Source: an uncultured Desulfocapsa sp.
GTDB lineage: Bacteria; Desulfobacterota; Desulfobulbia; Desulfobulbales; Desulfocapsaceae
Assembly (NCBI GenBank): GCA_947311435.1
Contig: CAMZKT010000070.1
Coordinates: 1-42,659 of the forward strand
Length of the DNA: 42,659 nt
Reading direction: 5' to 3'
How positions within the stretch are numbered: the stretch's first letter is position 1; every line of letters begins with the position of its first letter. Made by a program: the position numbers and the translations under genes. The notes under the pieces were generated by a model that was not told the DNA's origin, made no database searches, and saw only the letters and a program-made list of their open reading frames with translations. Positions 7,824 through 15,187 of the stretch are shown piece by piece.

Positions 7824-8570
7824 TCAGGAGAATGGCTTTATAGCCACAAAAGAAACGAAATTAAACCATTGGAAGAATGTTTCGACCTCAGCAAATCCAG
7901 CAGATCGAAGCATTTTCTTGTTTTCCTCGAGAGAACAGGGGATTAAGATGTTTTCAAGGGCCTCCCTTTTTTTTGCGATCTCAAGTTCCGAGTAGCCTTT
8001 CTCCTTTTTAAAGCTGTGGTAGATATTTATGAACTTTCTATTTAAACCAGGGCTGTGGGAGATGGTTTTCTCGCTGAGTATACAAATTCCACCTGGGATG
8101 AGGTTGTGTAATATCTGTCGTAATACCTTCTCCCGGTTGATGGGGCGGATAAACTGCAGGGTGTAGTTAAGAATGAAAGCAGAGGTTCCCGGACGCTTCA
8201 TATTCATAATATCTTCTTTGCTGAAGTGAAGGTGCTTCTGTTTTGAAAAAAGTTCTGCCTTAAGGCATGCCTTGTTTAGCATGGATGACGAATTATCTAT
8301 CCCAATGTATTTAAATTTTCTTTTTTCAAGAAGAGTACTCAACTGTAAAAGGGTGCTCCCAGTGGAGCAACCAAGATCCACAATCTGGCTTTTATCTTCA
8401 AGAGTGGCATCCAAAATACGGGAAATGGAGTGGATGACTTCCCGATAAAAGGGGATGGAACGATCAAGCATATCATCAAAAACTTGTGCAACACGTTCGT
8501 CGAAAATAAAGTCCTCGTTTATTTGCTCTACTTGGTAAAGAGAATCTTTTTGCTGATGCTTTATTGGCAT
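7824..8570 (-). CDS. cmoA: Carboxy-S-adenosylmethionine synthase CmoA
   Basis: 248 residues. FDERVAQVFDDMLDRSIPFY is the family N-terminal signature, SQIVDLGCSTGSTLLQL the cofactor loop, and NYTLQFIRP the conserved active-site region. CmoA converts SAM and prephenate to carboxy-SAM, the donor for CmoB encoded immediately downstream. First gene of the cmoA-cmoB pair. The 281-bp gap to the divergent gene at 8852 must hold promoters for both directions, but I cannot pick a convincing box pair. Confidence 0.96.
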   Translation of the reverse strand: MPIKHQQKDSLYQVEQINEDFIFDERVAQVFDDMLDRSIPFYREVIHSISRILDATLEDKSQIVDLGCSTGSTLLQLSTLLEKRKFKYIGIDNSSSMLNKACLKAELFSKQKHLHFSKEDIMNMKRPGTSAFILNYTLQFIRPINREKVLRQILHNLIPGGICILSEKTISHSPGLNRKFINIYHSFKKEKGYSELEIAKKREALENILIPCSLEENKKMLRSAGFAEVETFFQWFNFVSFVAIKPFS

Positions 8571-8851
8571 TTTTGCGCAGAGAGTTAGAATTTGATTTGT
8601 TACACCTGTTGTTAAGAGATGCTATATACCATTGTCTGGCGGCCTGTGAAAGCTCAAAATCGCTTCTGTTTGTATACGAATAGGCTTGCCAACAAATGAT
8701 TATATAAGTATAGAATGAAGGCCAAACGGTTGCATTTTATGAGCGACAAATGTTAGCTGTTACCTGAATAATTACAATAATCTTTACATTGTCACACGAA
8801 GTAGGCTCGTTTGTTGATTAAAAAAAAGTGTGGCTGATGGGGGAAGTGGGT

Positions 8852-9391
8852 ATGGATGGAAAGTTCTGGGGTAATGTTGGTTTAAGTACAATTCTTGTTT
8901 TTCTTCTGGCTTTTACTGTGTCAAAGATTAGTGAGTCTCCGACTGGCATTACAGGTCTTTTGCTTCCTGAAATTACTGTCTCTGAGTCAGCGGAGGAATT
9001 GTCGGATTCAGTGAATCTCGACCATTTTTCTGTTACAATTCCCCAAACAGGACATATGGTGGAAGCTTCCTTTTCCATCGATAACAAAGGGGCCGATGAC
9101 ATAAAAAATGTGGTGATTCTTTGTCGGCTGTTTGATGAGAGAGGGAATGAGCAGGGGCGTAATAAGTGGATTGTCTATGATTCCATTAAGTCTCAAAAAT
9201 CAGAAAATTTTAGCTTTGTTGGGAAAATGTTTATAAGTAAACGGACCACTGTAGCAGACTGTAGCATTGTTGATATGCAGGCAGTCAGGGCTTCAAAATC
9301 CAAGGTGCACCATGGCTCGTCAGTTGTGCATGGGAATGAAGAGGCGGGTGGTTCTGAACACGTTGTACCTGTACATGAAACCCAGCATTGA
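8852..9391 (+). CDS. Membrane-anchored periplasmic protein of unknown function
   Basis: 179 residues from the ATG at 8852, which has a GGGGGAAG purine run just upstream; two earlier in-frame ATGs (8828, 8837) are less well placed. One hydrophobic segment (about residues 7-22) is followed by an extracytoplasmic domain with alternating strands (HFSVTIPQTGHMVEASFSID, then VVILCRLFDERGNEQGRNKW), suggesting an immunoglobulin-like sandwich as in DUF3426/FxLYD-type proteins. The tail is rich in His, Ser and Glu. No enzyme motif is visible. It stands alone 128 bp before the biotinyl-domain gene. Confidence 0.6.
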   Translation: MDGKFWGNVGLSTILVFLLAFTVSKISESPTGITGLLLPEITVSESAEELSDSVNLDHFSVTIPQTGHMVEASFSIDNKGADDIKNVVILCRLFDERGNEQGRNKWIVYDSIKSQKSENFSFVGKMFISKRTTVADCSIVDMQAVRASKSKVHHGSSVVHGNEEAGGSEHVVPVHETQH

Positions 9392-9519
9392 TGTGCATGC
9401 TTTCAGGATGGATTTCGTTTTTTTGATGGAATAACAACTGGCGAAAAACGTATTTTGAAGATAAAGAGTTTTTACGAATCCATAAATTATTACTTTTAAA
9501 AACAGAAAATATATATACG

Positions 9520-10176
9520 ATGTCTGATGAAATAGATTTTGACAAAATTTTAGCGCAGTATCATTCCGATCCATACGAATATATAGATGTTTACGCAAGC
9601 CACACAGGTAAAATACGGTTTCTCGTTCAGGAAGGCGATGAAGTAGATGCCGTGAGTGGTGAGTGGCAGCATATCCCTGGTACTGCGTTGTTTGAAATTA
9701 CAAGAGAACGGAACTCTAAGAAAATTACAGCCACCATCAATGGCGTAATTTCGTCTCTTGGCGTTGAATTTGAAGGAAAATTTGTAGAGGCTGGTGAGAA
9801 GCTGCTGACCATTCGTCACCCCTTGAAGAAGAGAGAGATCATCGAAGCCATTTTGAAAGAGGTTCTTTATGTCTTTCGTGCGCCTGAGCGTGCGAAATAC
9901 TTTTTTTCTCCTGATGTGCAGTCAAGGGTGGAGAAAAAGAGTGACCGAGAAGTATCTGTTAAAACTGGTGATGATATTATTATCATGTCTTTAATGAAGC
10001 GAGATACTCCCGTGTACTACAGCGGGGAGAAGGGAGTTATTCATTCCATCTATTTTAAACCTGGTGTGTCTGTTGATCAGGGGGCTCCACTGATAGGTGT
10101 TTGTCCCTTGGAGAAGCTACCGCTCATTCAAAAAATCATCAATAAAGTGAAGGCTGACTGGGATAAAAAAGATTGA
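9520..10176 (+). CDS. Biotinyl/lipoyl-domain protein, candidate biotin carboxyl carrier protein
   Basis: 218 residues with two biotinyl-like lobes. The N-terminal lobe (about 22-100) has GKIRFLVQEGDEVDAVSG and NGVISSLGVEFEGKFVEAGE but no modifiable Met-Lys. The C-terminal lobe (about 145-195) has IIIMSLMKRDTPV, where Lys160 follows Met as in biotin/lipoyl acceptor sites, then GVIHSIYFKPGVSVDQGAPL. The motif is SLMKR rather than the common EAMKM. The next gene, 4 bp downstream, is a biotin ligase, which strongly suggests biotinylation. The acetyl-CoA carboxylase genes at 27-31 kb lack any biotinyl domain, so this is a reasonable candidate for their carrier. A structural or lipoyl role cannot be excluded. 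Confidence 0.75.
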   Translation: MSDEIDFDKILAQYHSDPYEYIDVYASHTGKIRFLVQEGDEVDAVSGEWQHIPGTALFEITRERNSKKITATINGVISSLGVEFEGKFVEAGEKLLTIRHPLKKREIIEAILKEVLYVFRAPERAKYFFSPDVQSRVEKKSDREVSVKTGDDIIIMSLMKRDTPVYYSGEKGVIHSIYFKPGVSVDQGAPLIGVCPLEKLPLIQKIINKVKADWDKKD

Positions 10177-10180
10177 TGGC

Positions 10181-11116
10181 GTGAATACTAGTCTTGCCCT
10201 CCTGATTCCTTCTATTCTTGACGATTATGTTCAAACTGTCGAGCTTCCCTGGTGCAGGAAAAACAAATTACCGGATAGTGAAATAATCTTTCGCTATGGA
10301 GCCTATGTTGGCTCTGTTATCCGTATTTATCCCCGGCTTGATCGTGCCATGGATACTATACGGGATCACATTCGTTCGTGTGAGGAGTCCGGGACTTCCG
10401 TTGCCAACGGAAGTCTAGTCCTTGCTTCTTCACTTTCTTTTTCGAAGGGGCGTTTTAGCCGTACCTGGTATGCCCCTCCTGGTGGCTTGTGGGGGTGTCT
10501 TCTTCTTGCAGACACTTTCCTCCCTCAATTTCGAAATTTCCTGCCACTTATTCCTGGTATTGCCTGTTGCGAAGCTTTGCATCAGGAGGGAGCATCGACT
10601 GCTACGATTCGCTGGGTCAATGACGTCTTACTGGACGGAAAGAAACAGGCCGGTTTTCTTATGGAAGGCTTTTGTAGTCCGATTCATAAGGAGAATTACC
10701 ACTTGCTTGGTTTTGGTCTGAATATTAATAATGATTCTTTTCCAGCAGAACTTCGGGGGATTGCCATTTCTCTCTCTCAAGTGTTGGGACGCTCTGTCGA
10801 ACTCTCTTCGTTTGCCCTCTCTTTCCTGGCGAAACTACGATATTACATCGGTCTTCTCTTACATGAAGAGGTGCAGTGGCTAGAACGGGGTGGGGGCGAC
10901 GAATATCTTGACGAACACCCTATCATCAAACGGTGGAAAGAGTTGTCCGACACGCTGGGCAGACGGGTTCAATTTGGCTATGATGTGGTGAAAAAACCTC
11001 AATATGAGGCATTTGCGAGTGATATTGCAGGAGATGGAGGTCTGGTTTTGCAACATGACAACGGGACATGCAGTGTGGAGCATAGCGGAGAAATACGCTA
11101 CTGTGTGAAGAGTTAA
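10181..11116 (+). CDS. birA: Biotin--protein ligase (BirA/LplA catalytic domain, no HTH)
   Basis: 311 residues, GTG start 4 bp after the biotinyl-protein stop. The ligase signatures are diverged but clear: SKGRFSRTWYAPPGGLW for the biotinyl-AMP loop (usually GRGRxWxSPxGG), RWVNDVLLDGKKQAGFLME for the catalytic Lys strand (usually KWPNDvl...K-aGiL-E), and HLLGFGLNIN. A C-terminal SH3-like domain is present (about 250-311). There is no N-terminal winged helix, so it should not act as a repressor. The unusual N-terminal 90 residues, which replace the repressor domain, have no clear match. It activates biotin as biotinyl-AMP and attaches it to the carrier lysine; the neighbouring gene is the obvious substrate. 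Confidence 0.88.
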   Translation: MNTSLALLIPSILDDYVQTVELPWCRKNKLPDSEIIFRYGAYVGSVIRIYPRLDRAMDTIRDHIRSCEESGTSVANGSLVLASSLSFSKGRFSRTWYAPPGGLWGCLLLADTFLPQFRNFLPLIPGIACCEALHQEGASTATIRWVNDVLLDGKKQAGFLMEGFCSPIHKENYHLLGFGLNINNDSFPAELRGIAISLSQVLGRSVELSSFALSFLAKLRYYIGLLLHEEVQWLERGGGDEYLDEHPIIKRWKELSDTLGRRVQFGYDVVKKPQYEAFASDIAGDGGLVLQHDNGTCSVEHSGEIRYCVKS

Positions 11117-11161
11117 TTACAGTAGGATGTGCCACTTAAGGCTGGGCAACGATTGGTCGGT

Positions 11162-11923
11162 TTAGACTTTATCAAGAAATGGCCAGGAAATTATTTCACG
11201 TTGAAAAAGTTGCCGTCCGTAGGAGTGTAGGAAGGAAAGGGCTTCCCGTTGACTACTTATTGAAAACTGGAGTCGATGGAGGCGTTTTAATGGTTGGCTC
11301 AGGGCTGCTGTTAAAGATTTAAGGGTTCCTTGGGAAAGTTCAGTGTTTGTCGCTCTACCCCGTGTTTGGCAGGTATTACAGTGTATTCCTCCAGTTTCGG
11401 AATGAAAGTAATATTTTTTTTTTGCCTGAATTTCCTCTCCACACTGGAGACAGCTTGTCAGCTGCGGACTGTATCCTATTATGGTATAAAATCGGATGAG
11501 AAAAAGGATAAGAAGTTGCGAAGGGGGTTGCTCATTGTTCAGCTTGGAGTAGGCGTACTCAAGAAGGGGATAAAGTTCAGTATCGCCTTCAAGTTCCTTT
11601 GTAGCCAGAAGAATTACTTCGCGGATAACACTTGCGGTGGTGTAGCAACTGATATTTTCGCGAAGTGTAAGGTATCCGTTTAACAGGTCGGCTTCTGCAA
11701 TAAATGCCAGGCGATTGTTTTGCGGGATGGTGTGGCGAATACGTAGAGAGCTGAATATTTCCAGTTTGTTGACGAAACGTTTTTTACTTCGTTTAGCTCC
11801 TTTGGCGATGCCTGTCAGTTTCCCGAGTCCCTGACAAAAAAAGGTGACAATAAGATCCGATTCTCCGTGGTCACGAGAGTTGAGAACAATTGCAGCAGTT
11901 TCAGAATGTTGTTTGTTGCTCAC
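11162..11923 (-). CDS. recO: DNA repair protein RecO
   Basis: 253 residues. An N-terminal OB fold (AIVLNSRDHGESDLIVTFF, LGKLTGIAKGAKRSKKRF) is followed by a helical domain and a zinc finger with two CxxC knuckles (CLQC and CNTC, 28 residues apart overall). RecO works with RecF/RecR to load RecA onto SSB-coated single-stranded DNA. It is the last gene of the surA-like/rodZ-like/recO operon; its ATG lies 3 bp after the rodZ-like stop. It converges with birA; the 45-bp gap shows no good terminator. Confidence 0.96.
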   Translation of the reverse strand: MSNKQHSETAAIVLNSRDHGESDLIVTFFCQGLGKLTGIAKGAKRSKKRFVNKLEIFSSLRIRHTIPQNNRLAFIAEADLLNGYLTLRENISCYTTASVIREVILLATKELEGDTELYPLLEYAYSKLNNEQPPSQLLILFLIRFYTIIGYSPQLTSCLQCGEEIQAKKKYYFHSETGGIHCNTCQTRGRATNTELSQGTLKSLTAALSQPLKRLHRLQFSISSQREALSFLHSYGRQLFQREIISWPFLDKV

Positions 11924-11926
11924 CTT

Positions 11927-12550
11927 TCAAAGAGACTGTTCTTGATCAAGAAGGTCTTTGGGGAGGGGAGGCTGTTGATTGTTCTCCTCCTGATAGGTAA
12001 CCGTATGGGGCTGTCCCGAAGAGGAACTGCCTGAATTATCGGAAGTATTTGTTTGTTCTTGTTGGGTAAAGGAAGCTGATAGAGCAGAAAGCTTGTCACT
12101 GAAGTATAGTACAGGGTTCCAACTGAAATAGAGACAGCTTCCGACAATACCAATTAGTAAAAGGGCAATAAAAACTCCTCTCCCGGAAATGGATGGGACG
12201 TTGGATGGCTCCAGAAACGAATTGAAAGTCTGGCTTTTGTTTAATGGAGGCCTTGCTTGTTTTGAGTAACCTGTGTCTCTCAAGGACATTGTTTGAGTGT
12301 ATCTCTCAAGAATTTCTTTTGTGTCAAGCTCGAGATAGTCGGCATAGAGCGAGTAAAAGCCACGGCAAAACGCCATGGCAGGCATACGCTCATAGTTGTC
12401 TTCTTCAATGGCCTCAAGTACTGGCATGGAAATTTTGGTTTCCTGTGCGACATCAGCGAGTGAAACGCCCTTTTGTTTCCGCTGGTCACGGAGATATGCT
12501 CCCAGTGTCTGTACTTCTTCCTGTCCTTTTATCTGAACGATACTTGTCAC
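11927..12550 (-). CDS. RodZ-like helix-turn-helix membrane protein
   Basis: About 207 residues from the GTG at 12550. The open frame continues to 12640, but that would overlap the surA-like gene by 89 bp; the GTG sits 1 bp after that gene's stop and has AAAAGG 8 nt upstream. An N-terminal HTH of the Xre/RodZ type (LGAYLRDQRKQKGVSLADVA, then ALEAIEEDNYERMPA-like turn and FCRGFYSLYADYLELD) is followed by a linker, one membrane helix (about residues 128-146) and a short Ser/Gln-rich periplasmic tail. RodZ couples MreB to the cell-wall elongation machinery. This protein is shorter than enterobacterial RodZ and lacks the beta-rich DUF4115 domain. Confidence 0.82.
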   Translation of the reverse strand: MTSIVQIKGQEEVQTLGAYLRDQRKQKGVSLADVAQETKISMPVLEAIEEDNYERMPAMAFCRGFYSLYADYLELDTKEILERYTQTMSLRDTGYSKQARPPLNKSQTFNSFLEPSNVPSISGRGVFIALLLIGIVGSCLYFSWNPVLYFSDKLSALSASFTQQEQTNTSDNSGSSSSGQPHTVTYQEENNQQPPLPKDLLDQEQSL

Positions 12551-12551
12551 T

Positions 12552-13565
12552 TTACAGCCTTTTGATGTATGCTTGTTCCTTGATCTTTGTGACCCATTCC
12601 TCGAATTGCTCCCTGAGTTGCTCATCGTATAATTTGGCACGTATCTTTTCTTTTACAGAATCGAAAGAGGTCTGGACAACAATTTTTCCATCTTTACTGG
12701 AGAGGAGTTTGAAAAACTGGTAGCCGGAAGGAGTTTCAATGATTTCACTGATTGTCCCTGGAGCGAGTGTGAGGACGGCATCACGCATATAGGGGGCCAT
12801 GTCATCTTTCTGGAAAACACCAAGATCGCCTCCATCAGAGGCGGATGGCAAGTCTGAGAATTTTTCTGCAAGAGTTCTGAAGTCTTGGCCGTTGCTGGCA
12901 AGTGCATGCACGCGTTCCGCTCGTTTTCTGGCATCAAGCTTTTTTGCATCGAGTCCCAGGGAGGTACTTTTCTGGTCTGATGTATTCCAGGAAAATCCTA
13001 TTTGTAAAAGATAATATCCGCCCTTGTTTATATGTTTGGTGTAGTGAGTATCGTAATAATCAAGAATCATATCATCGGTAATGATAATTTTTGAGCGCAC
13101 TTCATAATTGACAAGTTTGCTTTGCAAAATTTGATTGCGCAAGGTATCAAGATAGCCGTCAAAGTCCATGCCCATTTGATCCAGTTGCTGGAGTAACGTT
13201 TCTTTTGTGATTTTATTTCTAATAAGCATTTGCTCTGTTGCGGCTTGGAGTTCTTTCGGTGAAACACTGACGCCCATTTTTGCGGCCTCCTGGGCAATGA
13301 GTTTTTTGTCAATCAGGTTCGCAAGTATTTCTTCCCGAGCACGATTTAGAGCCTCTTCGAGTTGCGATGGCGGAGCTTTGTCGGTGATTTTTTTGAAGTA
13401 ACCTGCTCCCTCGTCGTTCAACTCAGACATAGTGATGACATCATCATTCACCACTGCAACGACTCGATCGACTAAGTGCGCGGCGGGCAGGCTGTGTGGC
13501 AGGAATATGATGGAAATGAGAAAAAGGCAACCGGGCCAATGGCGATGGAAAAGGGAATTTTTCAT
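12552..13565 (-). CDS. SurA-like periplasmic peptidyl-prolyl isomerase/chaperone
   Basis: 337 residues. Signal peptide about 1-29 (hydrophobic core LFLISIIFLPHSLP, cleavage near AAH). The SurA N-terminal chaperone region begins VDRVVAVVNDDVITMSEL and includes LANLIDKKLIAQEAAKMGV. A single parvulin domain follows (about 180-285; DFRTLAEKFSDLPSASDGGDLG and GYQFFKLLSSKDG), then a C-terminal helix that completes the chaperone module. It helps fold outer-membrane proteins in the periplasm. First gene of the operon with the RodZ-like gene and recO. The region upstream (13566-13794) contains a GTATCC/GGATAC hairpin at 13654-13672 but no promoter I can defend. Confidence 0.88.
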   Translation of the reverse strand: MKNSLFHRHWPGCLFLISIIFLPHSLPAAHLVDRVVAVVNDDVITMSELNDEGAGYFKKITDKAPPSQLEEALNRAREEILANLIDKKLIAQEAAKMGVSVSPKELQAATEQMLIRNKITKETLLQQLDQMGMDFDGYLDTLRNQILQSKLVNYEVRSKIIITDDMILDYYDTHYTKHINKGGYYLLQIGFSWNTSDQKSTSLGLDAKKLDARKRAERVHALASNGQDFRTLAEKFSDLPSASDGGDLGVFQKDDMAPYMRDAVLTLAPGTISEIIETPSGYQFFKLLSSKDGKIVVQTSFDSVKEKIRAKLYDEQLREQFEEWVTKIKEQAYIKRL

Positions 13566-13794
13566 GATCTGGATGTTTGTGTTGTGAAATAATTAATGCC
13601 CCAGGGAGCTGATTTCAAGACTCTGTGACTGTACGCCGCTCACGGAAAAGTGTCGTATCCTGTGAGTGGATACACTCTAACACAAATAGTTTTTGGGGAC
13701 ATAAAAAAATGGAATGGGTCAAAGATGTAATATTTAGGGAAAATAGGTGCGTCCTGTAATTGTAACGGATGCCCTGAGTGAACTTTTTAAGAGG

Positions 13795-13948
13795 GGGGGC
13801 AATACAAAAAAGTAACAATGCTGAGTCCGCCATGCTCCGATGAGTTCATGTGCTACGCTTACCTGTTCGACATTAGAAATTCAAATTACATCGTTAAGTC
13901 ACCACATAACATGCTTTCTCGATTTATCACTTTATTGTATTGCACCCT
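13795..13948 (-). mobile_element. MITE, short form (about 154 bp), with 9-bp target duplication
   Basis: The element begins GGGGGGCAATACAA and ends TTGTATTGCACCC, giving terminal inverted repeats of about 13 bp that stay recognisable to about 21 bp. It is flanked by direct repeats TTTTAAGAG at 13786-13794 and 13949-13957, a 9-bp target-site duplication (one extra G at the left junction blurs the edge). It is related in inverted orientation to both ends of the longer element at 26587-26930 and lacks that element's central ~190 bp. No ORF. It lies between the divergent surA-like and tlpA-like genes. Confidence 0.88.
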
Positions 13949-13973
13949 TTTAAGAGTTAACCTGTAAAAGGGA

Positions 13974-14138
13974 CTGCTCACAAGATATATTTTTCTGTTA
14001 AGCCTGCGTAACGAAAAATGATGCGGTGCTCCATGAGCAGTTTACGCACAAACTGGTTGACTTTCTTCGGAGAAAGAATACTTTCATTTAAGGATAAGCT
14101 AAGGTTGAAAAACTCAACCGAGAACTTCTTGAGAGGAT
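13974..14138 (+). promoter_or_regulatory. Structured 5' leader before the TlpA-like gene
   Basis: Several complementary segments occur in about 165 nt. ACTGCTCA (13974-13981) pairs with TGAGCAGT (14035-14042). TGCGTAA (14006-14012) pairs with TTACGCA (14043-14049), which interleaves with the first stem like a pseudoknot. A local TGCTC/GAGCA hairpin (14028-14040) competes with stem 1. Two simple hairpins follow: CTTTCT/AGAAAG with a TCGG loop (14062-14077) and GGTTGA/TCAACC (14104-14120). The Shine-Dalgarno GAGAGGA is at 14132-14138. It matches no riboswitch class I know; it may be an RNA control element. Confidence 0.4.
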
Positions 14139-14144
14139 TTACTA

Positions 14145-14648
14145 ATGAAACAAATCATCTACTTTAATAAATTAAGTGTACTATTGGCCGCCTTTTTCTT
14201 CTTGACGGTATTTTCTCAGTCCACTATGGCTGCATCAAAGATGCCCGCTTTTGCGCTTTCAGATGTTGTTACAGGGGAATCTGTAGACAGTGATTTCTTT
14301 TCAGGAAAGGCCCTTCTGGTGACTTTCTTTGCCACTTGGTGTCCTCCCTGTATGCAGGAGGTTCCGGATTTGATCAGATTGCAGAACAAGTATGAGGGGA
14401 GGGGGTTCTCGGTGGTTGCGCTTTCTGTGGATGAGGGTGGCTCCAAAACGGTACGAAAATTCATCGAACGGAGATCAGTTAATTACCCTGTGCTTATGGC
14501 GGATAGAAGTACTGCCCAAAAATTCGGGGGAGTGGTGGGTATTCCCACTTCATTCTTAATAAACAGGAATGGAACCGTGGTAAAGAAGTATCCTGGTTAT
14601 GTACATCATATGATACTTGAAAATGACATTAAAAAGATATTGAATTAG
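14145..14648 (+). CDS. TlpA-type periplasmic thiol-disulfide oxidoreductase
   Basis: 167 residues. A signal peptide or uncleaved anchor (about 1-30, ending near STMAAS) precedes a thioredoxin-fold domain of the TlpA/ResA type. The active-site motif is WCPPC (Cys66, Cys69) in LLVTFFATWCPPCMQEVPDL, and GIPTSFLINRNG carries the cis-proline. Such proteins reduce disulfides in the periplasm, for example apocytochrome c haem-binding cysteines. The CcsA-type cytochrome c assembly gene 3 kb away makes that role plausible but there is no operon link. The ribosome site GAGAGGA is 6 nt upstream. An unusually structured region, abutting a MITE, precedes it. Confidence 0.9.
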   Translation: MKQIIYFNKLSVLLAAFFFLTVFSQSTMAASKMPAFALSDVVTGESVDSDFFSGKALLVTFFATWCPPCMQEVPDLIRLQNKYEGRGFSVVALSVDEGGSKTVRKFIERRSVNYPVLMADRSTAQKFGGVVGIPTSFLINRNGTVVKKYPGYVHHMILENDIKKILN

Positions 14649-14668
14649 TGGTGCTCCAGCGATAAAGG

Positions 14669-14697
14669 TTGACAATTACAGTCTTGGTTTTTATATT
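14669..14697 (+). promoter_or_regulatory. Sigma-70-type promoter of the 67-residue exported protein
   Basis: TTGACA (14669-14674, 6/6) and TATATT (14692-14697, 5/6) are separated by 17 nt. It begins 20 nt after the TlpA-like stop and lies 75 nt upstream of the next start, so the small gene can be expressed independently and strongly. Confidence 0.75.
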
Positions 14698-14771
14698 CCC
14701 TTTTTAAGAAAATAGATATTGTTATGGAGCTGTTCCATGGCAACCCCCCCCTGTTAATAGAGGAGAAGACA

Positions 14772-14975
14772 ATGAAGAAAGCTATTGTATCCGTAATTTT
14801 GGTTCTGACATTTGCAGTAAGTACCGTGGCTATCGCAGCAAAGGTTAAGTGCACCGTTGATTCTGTTGAAGGTGATAAGGTAACAATGACTTGCAAGAAG
14901 GCAGACAAGGTGAAGGCTGGTGATAAAGTAAAAGTTATGCTTCCCAAGAGTGGTGGTGCCATCGAGGGATGTTAA
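14772..14975 (+). CDS. Small exported protein of unknown function
   Basis: 67 residues from the ATG at 14772, which has GAGGAGA 6 nt upstream; the frame is open further upstream but without such a signal. A clear signal peptide (about 1-21, AVSTVAIAA) is followed by a mature part of about 46 residues: KVKCTVDSVEGDKVTMTCKK, then KVKAGDKVKVMLPKSGGAIE and a final Cys. This looks like a small beta barrel with three cysteines (two internal, one C-terminal). Similar tiny exported proteins in sulfate and metal reducers are sometimes labelled ExtJ; I cannot confirm that here. Near-consensus promoter and strong ribosome site suggest abundant expression. The TlpA-like thiol oxidoreductase next door could act on its cysteines. 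Confidence 0.8.
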   Translation: MKKAIVSVILVLTFAVSTVAIAAKVKCTVDSVEGDKVTMTCKKADKVKAGDKVKVMLPKSGGAIEGC

Positions 14976-15089
14976 TTGGCATAGCCCCTTCTTCAGTACC
15001 GTATGAGATCTTCATTTTCCGGGAAAAAGAATTAGGGTGCTGCCAGCGTAACTAATACTATTATTCTAGTCTGGTTAGTTAGGTTATTG

Positions 15090-15137
15090 AGGCCGATTGA
15101 TTGCTGGTTAACAGCATGTATCAATCGGCCTTTTTTT
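15090..15137 (+). terminator. Rho-independent terminator after the small exported protein
   Basis: AGGCCGATTGA (15090-15100) pairs with TCAATCGGCCT (15121-15131) around a 20-nt loop that can itself fold (GCTG...CAGC), followed by a run of T (15131-15137). It lies upstream of the uppP start adopted here (15188), consistent with that start being correct. Confidence 0.85.
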
Positions 15138-15187
15138 GTTCTTACAAGCTTGCCGGTAATGTGTGCGGCTTTTTTGAGGTGACTTTT

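Noticed and set aside
10171-10184. TTGATGGCGTGAA resembling the dispersed repeat terminus
   Set aside because: Lies across the biotinyl-protein stop and birA start; similarity is limited to a few bases and does not continue.
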